Positions 10,141 through 20,409 of a stretch of 64,000 nucleotides of DNA are shown in pieces. Both the position numbers and the translations under genes were made by a program. The stretch lies in contig NC_054703.1 in the NCBI RefSeq assembly GCF_016097555.1, positions 3,775,751 through 3,839,750 on the forward strand, written 5' to 3'. How positions within the stretch are numbered: the stretch's first letter is position 1; every line of letters starts with the position of its first letter. The notes beneath the pieces were generated by a model. The model did not search any database. It saw only the letters and a list, made by a program, of their open reading frames with translations, and was not told the DNA's origin. This stretch comes from Gigantopelta aegis. Lineage: Eukaryota; Mollusca; Gastropoda; Neomphalida; Peltospiridae.

Positions 10141-10867
10141 TCATGCGGTAAGTAATCTTCCATTGTGTCGAAGATGAAGCGGATACCTATCCTCAGTGCG
10201 AGGATTGCCTTGATCCACCAATCACTGAATCATATAGGCCCTAGCTAGCTAGTTAGAGCTCAATTAAAATGAAATTAAAATTGTTCAATAGTTTATATTC
10301 CACCTTCAAACATGTCAAAGACCTCATTGGGACTTGAATCTGCTATGGAAATAATAGATCAATAAAAATAATGAATAATGAAACATGAAAAAAAGCCTCA
10401 TGTGTTTTTAAAATTGTTTGGACGCAGATCTGTAACTTTCATTCTCTCGGCCTTATATACTGTCATCCGTAAGACTCGTACATCCCTGCTTTGTTTATCA
10501 GAATTGAAATACGTCAACGCTTATAATTTAATGACGTCACGTAATCCTATGACGTTTTATTACATACCCATTAAATCTTACTATATAAATACAGCTCTGA
10601 ATACAAGAATTGAATACAACTTTCCGTATTCAACTCAACTGCCGGACTATACCGTATTCAACGCTACTGTTTATAGCACATGGTTACCGGGAATGCCCTT
10701 CGCGATATGTAAACAAAGTTTGTGCTTGGTTTGTTTAAAATGTTATTTTGTGGAAAATTTGAACTGAAAACAGAAAAACGGTGACAAATATTTACAATTT
10801 AATGAGCGCGATACCAAAACTTGAGACGGGAACACTACTAACCAACGAGCTTTTAATCCACGATAGT
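10141..10867. other. Spacer with TGACGTCA-like motifs
   Basis: A 129-codon open frame at 10378-10767 has the composition of translated AT-rich DNA and no exon signals, so I do not call it a gene. TGACGTCA (10532-10539) and TGACGTTTTATTAC occur here, and similar TGACGT words occur at 11190 and 11208, possibly as parts of the same repeat. Confidence 0.35.
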
Positions 10868-11478
10868 TAAGGTCGACGACAGTGACTTTTTGGACCCTTG
10901 TTTTGGCTTCATTACATCGTATACAATTCTTATTCTTTTTCAATAAATAAAACATCTACAACCGTAATTTTGTGATATGATATATTTGACAAAAGGTACG
11001 TTTTATTTCTTTCATCTTTCAAAACTTCAAATTAATATTTTGTCCAGAATTATGAAAACCCCCAAAACAACGACCTGTAAACAGCGTTGTCTGCTTGTTA
11101 TAGGAATTTGACAGGGGTCAAGGTTAGTAGACTAGTTTTTATTTTAATGTGGCGCAGCATTGTAATAATACCCCTAATTTTGAATTTAAATGACGTCAGT
11201 ATTCCATTGACGTCACTTTGCATCTCCTTACAATAACCATAAACTGGGTACATGACGTTTCCTTTTCGGAAAAATTCCAATGTAAAATTGCTATTGAATT
11301 TTTTTTTTTTTTTAACATTACTAATGCACCTGGATTTGTTTGAACAAAATCTTGTGATTAAAAAATTGCACCTTTTACGAAATATGGATTTCTAGTGAAA
11401 TTACGGTAAGATATGCTATATTTATTGTGTACGAAGCCAAAACAAGGGTTCGAAAAGTGACTGTCGTCGACTTCAGCA
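10868..11478. repeat. Inverted repeat: two diverged arms around a 350-bp loop
   Basis: The left arm (10868-10995) carries GGTCGACGACAGTGACTTTT and 'cccttgttttggcttc'. The right arm (11355-11478) carries the reverse complement AAAAGTGACTGTCGTCGACT and 'gaagccaaaacaaggg'. Matching continues inward through an ACCTTTT word and an ATTACGGT word with small indels. It may be a fold-back element or an inverted duplication of a promoter or intron. The right arm ends at the ATG of the small frame at 11482. Confidence 0.65.
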
Positions 11479-11481
11479 ACA

Positions 11482-11661
11482 ATGCCGTCGCATGCACCGT
11501 CTCCTCACGTAGAAAACTTGAATGAACTGTCAACCGGATTATTCAGTGGAGCGATGATTTATGGAGGCACATTTAATATAAACTTAAACTTTTCAGCAAC
11601 GAATAATTCCATGAACATCAATAAAAGAAAACACACCGATGACGACTCAGACACTGAGTGA
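11482..11661 (+). CDS. Small 59-residue reading frame with acidic tail
   Basis: Seen: ATG at 11482 and TGA at 11659-11661. The product starts MPSHAPSPHVENLNELSTGL, has a central FSGAMIYGGTFNINLNFS segment of alternating polar and hydrophobic residues, and ends in a basic KRKH followed by TDDDSDTE. A possible splice acceptor (GACTTCAG) lies seven bases upstream, so it may be the last exon of a longer gene and not a complete protein. The central GGTFNIN-type beta-rich segment followed by KRK and a Ser/Asp tail looks like a protein end, not random AT-rich DNA. I cannot name the family. It is shorter than usual gene-finder cutoffs and would be missed by them. Confidence 0.4.
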   Translation: MPSHAPSPHVENLNELSTGLFSGAMIYGGTFNINLNFSATNNSMNINKRKHTDDDSDTE

Positions 11662-11957
11662 ACAATTCTTGACATTTTTCTTCGTTGATAAAACTGGCAC
11701 GCTGAAGGTTTTCTGACTTATTACGAGCAAATTAAATATTATATTGTTCGTGAATTTTAGCTATTACATTGTCTTTAAAAGGCATTTCAAACAATATCAT
11801 TAAAATTATAGGTAACTTTTCACTCGTTCTTTCTTATTTCTGTTTATTGTTTAAATAGAACTATATTCCTATGTGTAATAATTGGTGGTTCTTCGGTCCG
11901 CGTAGTAACACAGCTGACCTAGTTGTGTAAATTTAGAAATCCCCGTCATTAGCTAGC
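11662..11957. other. Spacer up to the assembly gap
   Basis: AT-rich, no features recognised. Confidence 0.4.
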
Positions 11958-12157
11958 NNNNNNNNNNNNNNNNNNNNNNNNNNNNNNNNNNNNNNNNNNN
12001 NNNNNNNNNNNNNNNNNNNNNNNNNNNNNNNNNNNNNNNNNNNNNNNNNNNNNNNNNNNNNNNNNNNNNNNNNNNNNNNNNNNNNNNNNNNNNNNNNNNN
12101 NNNNNNNNNNNNNNNNNNNNNNNNNNNNNNNNNNNNNNNNNNNNNNNNNNNNNNNNN
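11958..12157. other. Assembly gap (200 N)
   Basis: Exactly 200 undetermined bases, the usual placeholder for a scaffolding join. The real distance is unknown. Confidence 1.
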
Positions 12158-13303
12158 TTCATCAGAACACGTCTTATCCCTCAGCAGAACACGTCTTGTC
12201 CCTACGTCGGCTCCAAATGTAGCAGCATCATAATTGGGTTCAAATAGACGACAGACGACAGCGAGGTGGAATGTTACTCAGGTTTATTCATATTTTCTCA
12301 TTCTTTATTTCTTTACAGCTCTGCAAATATTACAAATAATTCCATCCATTAATTATTATGACCAACATCACTGTAAATACACCAGTAATAAAAATATAAT
12401 GTTAATCATCCAATGGTATGATATAATACACATACAAATTACTTCATATACATGACAAAACATACATTACACAATATTAAATCATTATAATCCTAATATT
12501 ACATATAATATATATAATAGTCAACAATAACCTCGTAACAAACGTCAAATATAAAATCATAATATACAAAATATCTACCCACATAATATGAACTATTGTA
12601 CCTTCATAATCTACACATAACCCATTTCTTAAATATAGCAGATACAATTTATTCATAAACATATTCATAAACATACCAAGTATGTGGACCAAGCTGTCCC
12701 AGTAACGAAGTAATTCGTCACGTCATCACGTGCACAAACGACGAATCTGAATTAGAAATAAATCATCGTACAACTATGAAATTATAACTATTAATAATCA
12801 GGTATAAACTGACCAGTTTCAAATACATGTAATAAATATAATATTCTTCAATACATGTCTACATGAGCATATAGACATTCCAATCCGTCCAATATATTCA
12901 CACTCCCCTTACCTAAGCGTATGTATTAGTATAAACTTCACAATTTAATATAAAGACATCTGTAAAGACCTCTACAATATTCTACAAGTACTTCATAAAA
13001 CACATTAAAGTTAAATGCAAACTTACAAGAACCGAATATTTCTCCTCTTCCAGCAGCGAATCCAACCGAGCATTATATAGTAGTCAAACATCCTACAAAC
13101 CAGAGTTTATATAGCCAAGAGAACAATAGAAGGCGCAACGCACGTGCCTACAGTCGCACATGCAAGAAATGCACATCTGTATCTCAATACCCGAGTAATC
13201 GATAATAATATCTAGACTTACTACATGTCAACATAATTATTATAGATAACCATACCTAGACTTACTACATGTCAAAACAATTAAAACTATATACAAACAC
13301 TAT

Positions 13304-13305
<2 letters not shown>
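12158..13305. other. AT-rich region, possible LTR-type fossil fragment
   Basis: 12158-12216 ends 'cggctccaaa' directly before TGTAGCAGCA. Read on the minus strand this looks like an LTR end (..CA) followed by TTTGG and a primer-binding-like stretch, so a remnant of an LTR element could abut the gap. The partner LTR and internal genes are not visible, so this is weak. The rest is AT-rich with a short direct repeat, CTAGACTTACTACATGTCAA, at 13214 and 13257. No gene was seen. Confidence 0.2.

Positions 13306-13307
<2 letters not shown>

Positions 13308-13358
<51 letters not shown>
13308..13358. repeat. (AT)n microsatellite
   Basis: About 25 uninterrupted AT dinucleotides. Confidence 0.97.
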
Positions 13359-13360
<2 letters not shown>

Positions 13361-13454
13361 ATCGTTCTGCTAGTAACAAATAATTTGGTATTCAATAACT
13401 GTAAGATGACCAGCTCATTAGACTATATCTCAGACTAGTTAGTGCGCCACAAAT

Positions 13455-13652
13455 GATCTGGTATGAGGCCACGGTATGTGGTATCCTATCTGTGAGACAG
13501 TGCATATAAAGTATCTCTTGCTACTAATGGAAAAATGTAGCGGGTTTCCTCTTTAAGAATATATGTCTAAAATTACTGAATATTTCACATCCAATAGCTG
13601 ATGATTAATAAATTAATGTGCTCTAGCAGTGTCTTTAAACAAAACAAATTTT
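13455..13652 (+). mobile_element. SINE body and tail, no head
   Basis: 'ggccacggtatgtggtatcc', 'tctgtgagacagtgcatata', 'aaatgtagcgggtttcctc' and the tail 'catccaatagctgatgatta' with 'gtgctctag' and 'ttaaacaaaac' match the family at 6769 and 36062. The tail is the closest SINE match in this window to the satellite monomer at 29682. Confidence 0.8.
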
Positions 13653-15008
13653 AAATACGACCATAAATTTATATAATATACAGACGTTATAAACAAGACC
13701 GTGTTACTACATGATAATATATCCAGTTCGCCAGTCATATAAAAATTAAGTGTTTATGACTGAGGATAATGATTAAAAAAATTTAAATTACACATTTGGT
13801 ATATGTGTACAATGTATTATTCTATCCATTTTTTATATTATTCCCCTACCCCTTCCCTGTCTGCAGACATTATTTTAGTCTTTAGACTGTACATCTTTGG
13901 TACATAGATAATAAATATACATCTCCTAAATAGTTTCTTCTGTCTAGACTTTGATCTTTCAGTGGTTTGTAATAATACATACTGATTCAACTTTGAAATT
14001 GTTTTGCATTGAAATATTCGTGTAGTTATATCAACGTGCATGTTACCTAAACGCTACGTCTACTATTCATCTGCATAGACCTACTCCTGTTGAAGTATTT
14101 AAAAAAAGTGTTTTGCTAAAGTTATACTTGATCCCAATGCTTATTGCATAGTTGCCAGCTGTTACGATTTTCGCGAAATAATCACGATTATTTAATTCCC
14201 ATTCCGCCCTACGAATTATAAAGATAGTATTCCGCTTTAAAAAAAAAAAACATTTAAAAAAAAATATTTCAGTGTGTCCTTAAATTGATCCTTTTAAGTG
14301 CGACCCGTTTGTAGTATGTGGGTATTACACCAGTCCCATTCAATTACACTGGTCCTATTAGTGAATTACACGCATATCCATTGGTCCAATTGTGAGTTAC
14401 GTCACACATAATAAATGTCGACCAATCGTCGCTCGTGTTTCATTGCTTGTTTAATAATCCAAGCCAGCCAAAAACCCCACAAAAAACCCCCACAAACAAA
14501 CCAGAATTCCGATCGTCTCTGTCCACAAAGACTCTCAACGGCCTGCTGACCACCAAACTGATGGGTGACGCCAGACACACTCCATGTTATGACAAGTGTC
14601 ATTGCCGTGTACTTCTACAAAAGTGCAAGTCTGCAACTTATAATGCAGTGTGATAGCAATTACAGGCCTGCACAAATTGTATGAACAACCGTTTCGTTCG
14701 TGCATCCGTTATGCCATTTTATTTGGCACAACTGATTTACCGGTTTACCGTTCGTGTAAAATTTACTGAATGATTAATCCCGGCAACGTACCAACACATT
14801 AGACTTGTTCCCGACGCAGTGCTTTTTCGTAGCGGGTAACGTAACCCAGTCAAGTTTGTATAAATATCTTGCAAAGTACGTGCATTCCCATTGGTTGTCA
14901 GAAGTCGTTATAACCGAATTTAACCAATCAAAAATGCCGATATTGTGATGGTCGTTATAATCTCGAACCAGAGTCATGGTGATCATATTATTAACTGTAA
15001 TTCCGAAT
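13653..15008. other. Spacer, no gene supported
   Basis: AT-rich DNA with several short frames on both strands. None has splice signals and recognisable motifs together. 14455-14500 is an A/C-rich low-complexity patch. Confidence 0.4.
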
Positions 15009-15010
15009 CG

Positions 15011-15170
15011 GATAGTGAGAGTGACGATGACGACAGTGTCGGTGATAATGACAGTGATGGTATCAGTATCCACTGTTCCTCAATGTGGAGGATAGTGAGA
15101 GTGACGATGACGACAGTGTCAGTGATAATGACAGTGACAGTATCAGTATCCACTGTTCCTCAGATAAACA
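15011..15170 (+). repeat. 80-bp tandem duplication with Asp/Ser coding bias
   Basis: GATAGTGAGAGTGACGATGA starts at 15011 and again at 15091. In one frame the first copy reads DSESDDDDSVGDNDSDG, but 80 is not a multiple of three, so the second copy leaves the frame. It may derive from an acidic coding segment or be a simple GA/TGA-rich duplication. I do not call it a gene. Confidence 0.7.
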
Positions 15171-15999
15171 AGGTGACGCCGAGTTTCCCACTCACGACTG
15201 AATTCCATGACATTATTCACATAAAAGACTAATATTATACAATTAATGGTAAGAGATTGCCTTGCAGTGAATTCTCATTTATTCACACGTAGTTATGCAC
15301 ACATGATGACGTGTTTTATATAACAGGTCAAGCCTGACCTAATAATATATTTCTATAAATCTCTTAAAAATATGTGTTTTTTTGTTTTGTTTTTAATTAT
15401 AAAAAAAAGGGTTATGCAATTCAAAATAGGTTATGCAAAATCTTTTGCCATAACCCCTTTTCAGGTTATGCAAACTATTTAATTTGCGCAGGCCCGAGTT
15501 ACATACTAGCTGAGTGTATAAAAGTGACTAAAATTTCCAGCTTAGTGCTATATAGGTCTCCAACATCGCCATTTGGCTACTATTTTGAAATTACAGTGTA
15601 TTTGAAAACAGTATATTTTAGTTATTTTTAAGAAGTAGTCTATTTTCACCTTTTGCACCTTATCGCCAACCTAGAAATTTGTATTTTGAAAAGACATTCA
15701 AGGATTATGTGCACATTGTACATTTTTATCAACTTTGATTGTTAATGTTGTATAGTACTTATAATGGAAATTGGTAAAAATCACTTCATTACGGTACCTA
15801 AAATGTCTCCAGAATGCATTTGTAATGTACTATTGCAAACTTTTCGGCGGGGGGGGGGGGGGGGGGGGGGCATTTCCCAGGGAACCCTCCCCCAGCGCGA
15901 CCTCGCTTCGCTCGGCTATAAATAGATTATTACAATCTTCATTTCAATACTTGACAGGTATGTTATTGTTTCTTTAGGAAACGTTTTGACCACAAGGAA
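15171..15999. other. Spacer with a 23-base G run
   Basis: GGTTATGCAA-type words recur at 15408-15475. A G run at 15848-15870 is followed by 'ccctcccccagcgcgacctc', the end of a transposon-like G-rich repeat. No gene. Confidence 0.4.
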
Positions 16000-16002
16000 A
16001 AC

Positions 16003-16448
16003 ATGCATATGTTTGGTGGTTTAGGTGGAGGTGTTATAATGGTGATTTTGATCGCTCTGTTAACTGACAGATTTACATATTTTGAGAAACTGATAGTCCA
16101 CATAGTTTACATGATTGATATATTCTGTTGTTTAGCAGGAGTTATAGCTGTGATTGTGGTTGTGTTTCCCTTGTGGTTTAGGTTGAGGTGATATACCAGT
16201 GATTGTGATCGCTTTGATAAATGTCATATTTACATATTTTCAGAAAGTGATAGTCCACATGGTTTATAGGATTGATATATTATGTGGTTTAGCTGCAGTT
16301 ATAGCCTTGATTGTAGTTTTGTTACTAAATGACAATTTTATATATTTTCACACACTGATAGTCCAGTGTATAGCTGGTGGTTTAGGTGGGTGTGTTATAG
16401 CTGTGAATCTGATCATTGTTGTTAATTGACAGTTGTATATACTTTCAG
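16003..16448 (+). pseudogene. Tandem decayed copies of a transmembrane-helix exon
   Basis: The phrase 'tgatagtccaca' (or 'tgatagtccagtg') recurs at about 16090, 16247 and 16352. The first two copies are preceded by TTTACATATTTT(C/G)AG-like acceptor sequence, and the third by 'atatattttcacac'. All are followed by runs that translate to hydrophobic stretches such as GGLGGGVIMVILIALL and LAAVIALIVVLLL. Spacing is about 157 and 105 bp. The copies are homologous to the better exon at 16449: 'cctgacagtg' corresponds to 'actgatagtc', and 'gtgatcgctgttgt' to 'gtgattgtggttgt'. Frames and splice sites are eroded, so these are best seen as dead duplicates of a membrane-anchor exon. Confidence 0.55.
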
Positions 16449-16555
16449 AACCTGACAGTGAGGGCATGTCTGGCTTAAGTACAGGCGCTATATCTGGACT
16501 TGTGATCGCTGTTGTATTGGCTGTTGTTATACCCACTGTTTGAATAATTTACAAG
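16449..16555 (+). pseudogene. Transmembrane-helix exon with an in-frame stop
   Basis: The acceptor TATATACTTTCAG precedes 16449 and a donor ACAAG/GTAATT follows 16555. With a 2-nt entry phase it reads PDSEGMSGLSTGAISGLVIA and then VVLAVVIPTV, a stop, and IIYK. The acidic/polar lead, glycine-rich start and hydrophobic core have the layout of a single-pass membrane anchor, with the same entry phase as the 2838 exon. The TGA falls where the helix should end, so it is either a decayed copy or a legitimate terminal exon with a very short tail. A LINE insertion begins just downstream. Confidence 0.5.
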
Positions 16556-16559
16556 GTAA

Positions 16560-18402
16560 TTAAATCCTATAGACAAATGCTATTTGTACAACATTGATTT
16601 AACAGACACTTTGGAAACTGTTTCATATTTTGTTTTACCACATTGGTGTTTTACATCACCTAAAATTGTGTTTGATCTTGCACATCTGAAGAAAGATCGT
16701 ACAGATGATGTTGTATATGAGCACTTTTTCATGGAAATTCAAGACAAGTACCATGATTACATTCCTGTTTATACAGATGGATCACGGGATGGGAATTTTG
16801 TGGCTTGTGCTACAGTTTTTCATCAGACACAGTCATTTCCATGAGACTGTCTAACTCGGCTTCGATCTTTAGTGCAGAAGTTTGGGCAGTAATTAAAGCC
16901 TTGGAAGAAATCAAGGATTCGATTGCATCCAGATTTATTATTTTTACCGACTCACTTTCGTGTCTCCAAGCTTTAAGTAATATCAAGCTGGAACATCCCT
17001 TAATTGGGATGGTGATATGAAAGTGTGTCTTTGTATCCATTGCCAATAAAGATATTATAATTTGTTGGGTGCCCAGCCATGTTGGCATCATGGGCAATGA
17101 AAAGACAGATTCTGCTGTTAAGTTTGGTTTGGATTTGCCTCATGCTAGGGTGGGCACACCTTATACCAATTTTAAACATAGTATCAACCAATTTATCTGT
17201 TTGACTTGACAACATGAGTGGGACGGTGCGGTTGCGAACAAGCTTCATGCTATCTTGGGAGTGGCGGTCCTATAGACTGCAGGGAGGATGAAATATTATA
17301 TTGTGTCGTGCTCGCATCAGTTATACATACTTGACCCATTCATTTATGTTGTGTCGTGCTCGCATCAGTTATACATACTTGACCCATTCATTTATGTTGT
17401 GTCGTGCTCGCATCAGTTATACATACTTGACCCATTCATTTATATTGTGTCGTGCTCGCATCAGTTATACATACTTGACCCATTCATTTATATTGTGTCG
17501 TGCTCGCATCAGTTATACATACTTGACCCATTCATTTATGTTGTGTCGTGCTCGCATCAGTTATACATACTTGACCCATTCATTTATGTTGTGTCGTGCT
17601 CGCATCAGTTATACATACTTGACCCATTCATTTATGTTGTGTCGTGCTCGCATCAGTTATACATACTTGACCCATTCATTTATGTTGTGTCGTGCTCGCA
17701 TCAGTTATACATACTTGACCCATTCATTTATGTTGTGTCGTGCTCGCATCAGTTATACATACTTGACCCATTCATTTATATTGTGTCGTGCTGGCATCAG
17801 TTATACATACTTGACCCATTCATTTATTTTGTGTCGTGCTGGCATCAGTTATACATACTTGACCCATTCATTTATGTTGTGTCGTGCTCGCATCAGTTAT
17901 ACATACTTGACCCATTCATTTATATTGTGTCGTGCTCGCATCAGTTATACATACTTGACCCATTCATTTATATTGTGTCGTGCTCGCATCAGTTATACAT
18001 ACTTGACCCATTCATTTATTTTGAAGAAGGATCCTATATCTCAGTGTGAGCACTGTCAGTGTACTCTGACGGTATGCCACATTTTGGTGGAGTGTCCTCA
18101 TCTCACAGAAACTCGAAAAAATACATTTGGACAAATAAATGTGATGGAATCATTTAGATTCCATCCATAATTTGTATTACAATTTTTACGCGATACTGAT
18201 TTGTAATCTAAATTTTAATTTTATATATCTGTGGTATTTGTATTTTTACACAGTTGTTTACACTGTGTTTTAATTTAAATGTTGAATTTGTATATTGATG
18301 TTGATCATCATATTGTTTTTACATTTGCCATAGTTTGACACCCAATAGCCAATGTATTTTTCGTGCTGGGGTGTCGTTAAACATTAATTCATTCATTCAG
18401 TC
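16560..18402 (+). mobile_element. 5'-truncated LINE (RNase H-bearing, I-superfamily-like)
   Basis: The preserved 3' part of ORF2 is recognisable: an RNase H domain with YTDGSRDGN (first catalytic Asp), SASIFSAEVWAVIKALEEI (catalytic Glu), FTDSLSCLQAL (Asp) and WVPSHVGIMGNEKTDSAVK (His and last Asp region), then the C-terminal knuckle CEHCQCTLTVCHILVECPHL. Several frame changes separate these blocks, so the copy is dead. The 3' end has 'ccaatagccaatgta', 'gtgctggggtgtcgttaaac' and an (ATTC)n-type tail at 18387-18400. RT and endonuclease are absent (5' truncation near 16560), as expected for target-primed insertion. Presence of RNase H after RT fits I-superfamily LINEs. The clade is inferred from memory of family architecture. 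Confidence 0.85.
17301..18020 (+). repeat. 48-bp in-frame minisatellite inside the LINE ORF, 15 copies
   Basis: 720 bp made of 15 units of 48 bp. Each encodes the LINE segment LCRARISYTYLTHSF plus one variable residue (M or I). Because 48 is divisible by three and the unit lacks stops in two frames, both that frame and the overlapping VSCSHQLYILDPFIY frame stay open across the array. Only a few sites vary (Arg/Gly in copies 11-12, and the residue at the junction). The right flank continues into the normal LINE C-terminus. Confidence 0.97.
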
Positions 18403-18488
18403 CATGTTATTAATATTACATGCTCGTAAATCTGGTTAACTAGTTCTTTGATGTTTTTGTGTTTACAAATCCACATTTTGTTAACACC

Positions 18489-19290
18489 ATGTTTATTTAA
18501 AAGACAAAAGCATTATGACTGCAGTGTTTTCTAGGTCGACATGGCTATTTAAAAGACAAAAGCATTATGACTGCAGTGTCTTCTGGATCGACATGGCTAT
18601 TTAAAGGACAAAAGCATTATGACTGCAGTGTCTTCTAGATCGACATGGCTATTTAAAGGACAAAAGCATTATGACTGCAGTATCTTCTAGATCGACATGG
18701 CTATTTAAAGGACAAAAGCATTATGACTGCAGTGTCTTCTAGATCGACATGGCTATTTAAAGGACAAAGGCATTATGACTGCAGTGTGTTCCGGATCGAC
18801 ATGGCTATTTAAAAGACAAAAGCATTATGACTGCAGTGTGTTCCGGATCGACATGGCTATTTAAAAGACAAAAGCATTATGACTGCAGTGTGTTCTGGAT
18901 CGACATGGCTATTTAAAGGACAAAAGCATTATGACTGCAGTGTGTTCTAGATCGACATGGCTATTTAAAGGACAAAAGCATTATGACTGCAGTGTGTTCT
19001 GGATCGACATGGCTATTTAAAGGACAAAAGCATTATGACTGCAGTGTGTTCTGGATCGACATGGCTATTTAAAGGACAAAAGCATTATGACTGCAGTGTG
19101 TTCTGGATCGACATGGCTATTTAAAGGACAAAAGCATTATGACTGCAGTGTGTTCTGGATCGACATGGCTATTTAAAAGACAAAAGCATTATGACTGCAG
19201 TGTGTTCTAGATCGACATGGCTATTTAAAAGACAAAATCATTATGACTGCAGTGTCTTCTAGATCGACATGGCTATTTAAAGGACAAAAC
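18489..19290 (+). repeat. 52-bp minisatellite, about 15 copies
   Basis: The unit contains ATGGCTATTTAAAAGACAAA, GCATTATGACTGCAGTGT and a variable TTCTAGATCG / TTCTGGATCG / TTCCGGATCG segment. Variants AAAAGAC and AAAGGAC alternate in blocks. Confidence 0.97.
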
Positions 19291-19304
19291 GTGTATTATT
19301 ACAG

Positions 19305-19725
19305 TGTTAGAAATAAATATAAAATGTGTAAGTTGTAAAGTCGTTATCCACAACAGTCCACTGCATGTACTATTTACAACACAGGATAAGAAATAAATGT
19401 AAAATGTGTAAGTTGTAAAGTCGTTATCCACAACAGTCCACTGCATGTACTATTTACAACACAGGATAAGAAATAAATGTAAAATGTGTAAGTTGTAAAG
19501 TCGTTATCCACAACAGTCCACTGCATGTACTATTTACAACACAGGATAAGAAATAAATGTAAAATGTGTAAGTTGTAAAGTCGTTATCCACAACAGTCCA
19601 CTGCATGTACTATTTACAACACAGGATAAGAAATAAATGTAAAATGTGTAAGTTGTAAAGTCGTTATCCACAACAGTCCACTGCATGTACTATTTACAAC
19701 ACAGGATAAGAAATAAATGTAAAAT
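19305..19725 (+). repeat. 80-bp minisatellite, about 5 copies
   Basis: The unit starts GATAAGAAATAAATGTAAAA and includes GTCGTTATCCACAACAGTCC. Period 80 was measured from 19385 to 19465. Copies are nearly identical. Confidence 0.97.
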
Positions 19726-19868
19726 AGTTACAGGCGTTATTTACAACCCATAGACGTGATAATAGTTGGAAAATAATTTATTATCATCTGTTTATTTTGG
19801 TTATCATAACACACTGGGCTTTTGTCATGTATGGCTGGGAATAAAGCACAGATTATGTCTCTTTACAG

Positions 19869-19963
19869 GGTAAAGCATGCCAAAGGTGATGATGGACAAA
19901 ACGGACAAACGACCGAAAACAGATGAATTTGACAACCCTGGCTTCTCAAATATTCCTAGATAG
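19869..19963 (+). CDS. Short terminal exon candidate (cytoplasmic-tail-like)
   Basis: The acceptor TGTCTCTTTACAG ends at 19868. Entered in the phase left by the 2838-2928 exon, the frame reads RVKHAKGDDGQNGQTTENR and stops at 19924. Using the next AG (19874-19875) with the same phase gives MPKVMMDKTDKRPKTDEF followed by DNPGFSNIPR, stopping at 19963. The second option holds an FDNPGF motif of the NPxF type, common in receptor tails. Both are hydrophilic and basic just after the splice, as expected directly after a membrane helix. Which frame is used, and whether the exon belongs with the membrane-anchor exons at 2838 or 16449, is inference. Confidence 0.35.
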
Positions 19964-20007
19964 TGTCGGAATACTAGAGAGAAAGTGGCTATCAAGGCCA
20001 CAATTAA

Positions 20008-20171
20008 ACAGTGTTTCTCTTGTGATTAAAAATATATTAGTAAACAAGCATAGTAAATTATGTTTTAAAGCGATCCTATTTGAAACTGAACGGTGTTTCT
20101 CTTTTGATTTAAAAATATATTAGTAAACACACTTAGTAAACTATGTCTTAAATGCATCCTATTTGGAACTC
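20008..20171. repeat. 82-bp tandem duplication
   Basis: GTGTTTCTCT at 20011 and again at 20093. The two copies share 'aaaaatatattagtaaacac' and 'gatcctatttgaaact'-like phrases with several differences. Confidence 0.85.
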
Positions 20172-20409
20172 GACATTTTTCGGGCTCACACTGTTGTGGC
20201 CCGAATGGCCCATCCACCAACATTGTGCTAGACCATTTATTTTTGTTTTATTACTATATATTTTTAAAGCTGTAGTGTCTGGTTTCAATCGTATACAATC
20301 AAGTTCTAAGTTCAAATACAAGTATAACTGCACTTTTAATTCACTCGCGAGTTGTCGTCATTGGCGCATATCGTCAAATGCTTACTAGCCAGTTAGAACA
20401 ATGCTCGCC

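Noticed and set aside
10378-10767. 129-codon plus-strand open frame
   Set aside because: Composition of translated AT-rich DNA, no motif, no exon signals, and overlaps dispersed-repeat-like sequence.
11953-12162. Open frame across the first gap
   Set aside because: It is made of undetermined bases.
12217-13300. Complete LTR element
   Set aside because: Only one possible LTR edge beside the gap is seen, with no second LTR or internal genes, so it is listed only as a weak possibility.
17288-18049. 253-codon frame VSCSHQLYILDPFIY repeated
   Set aside because: It is the alternative frame of the LINE-derived 48-bp array and not an independent repeat protein.
18489-19290. Regular repeats that might suggest a CRISPR-like array
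   Set aside because: The units are contiguous with no unique spacers and the DNA is eukaryotic. It is a minisatellite.
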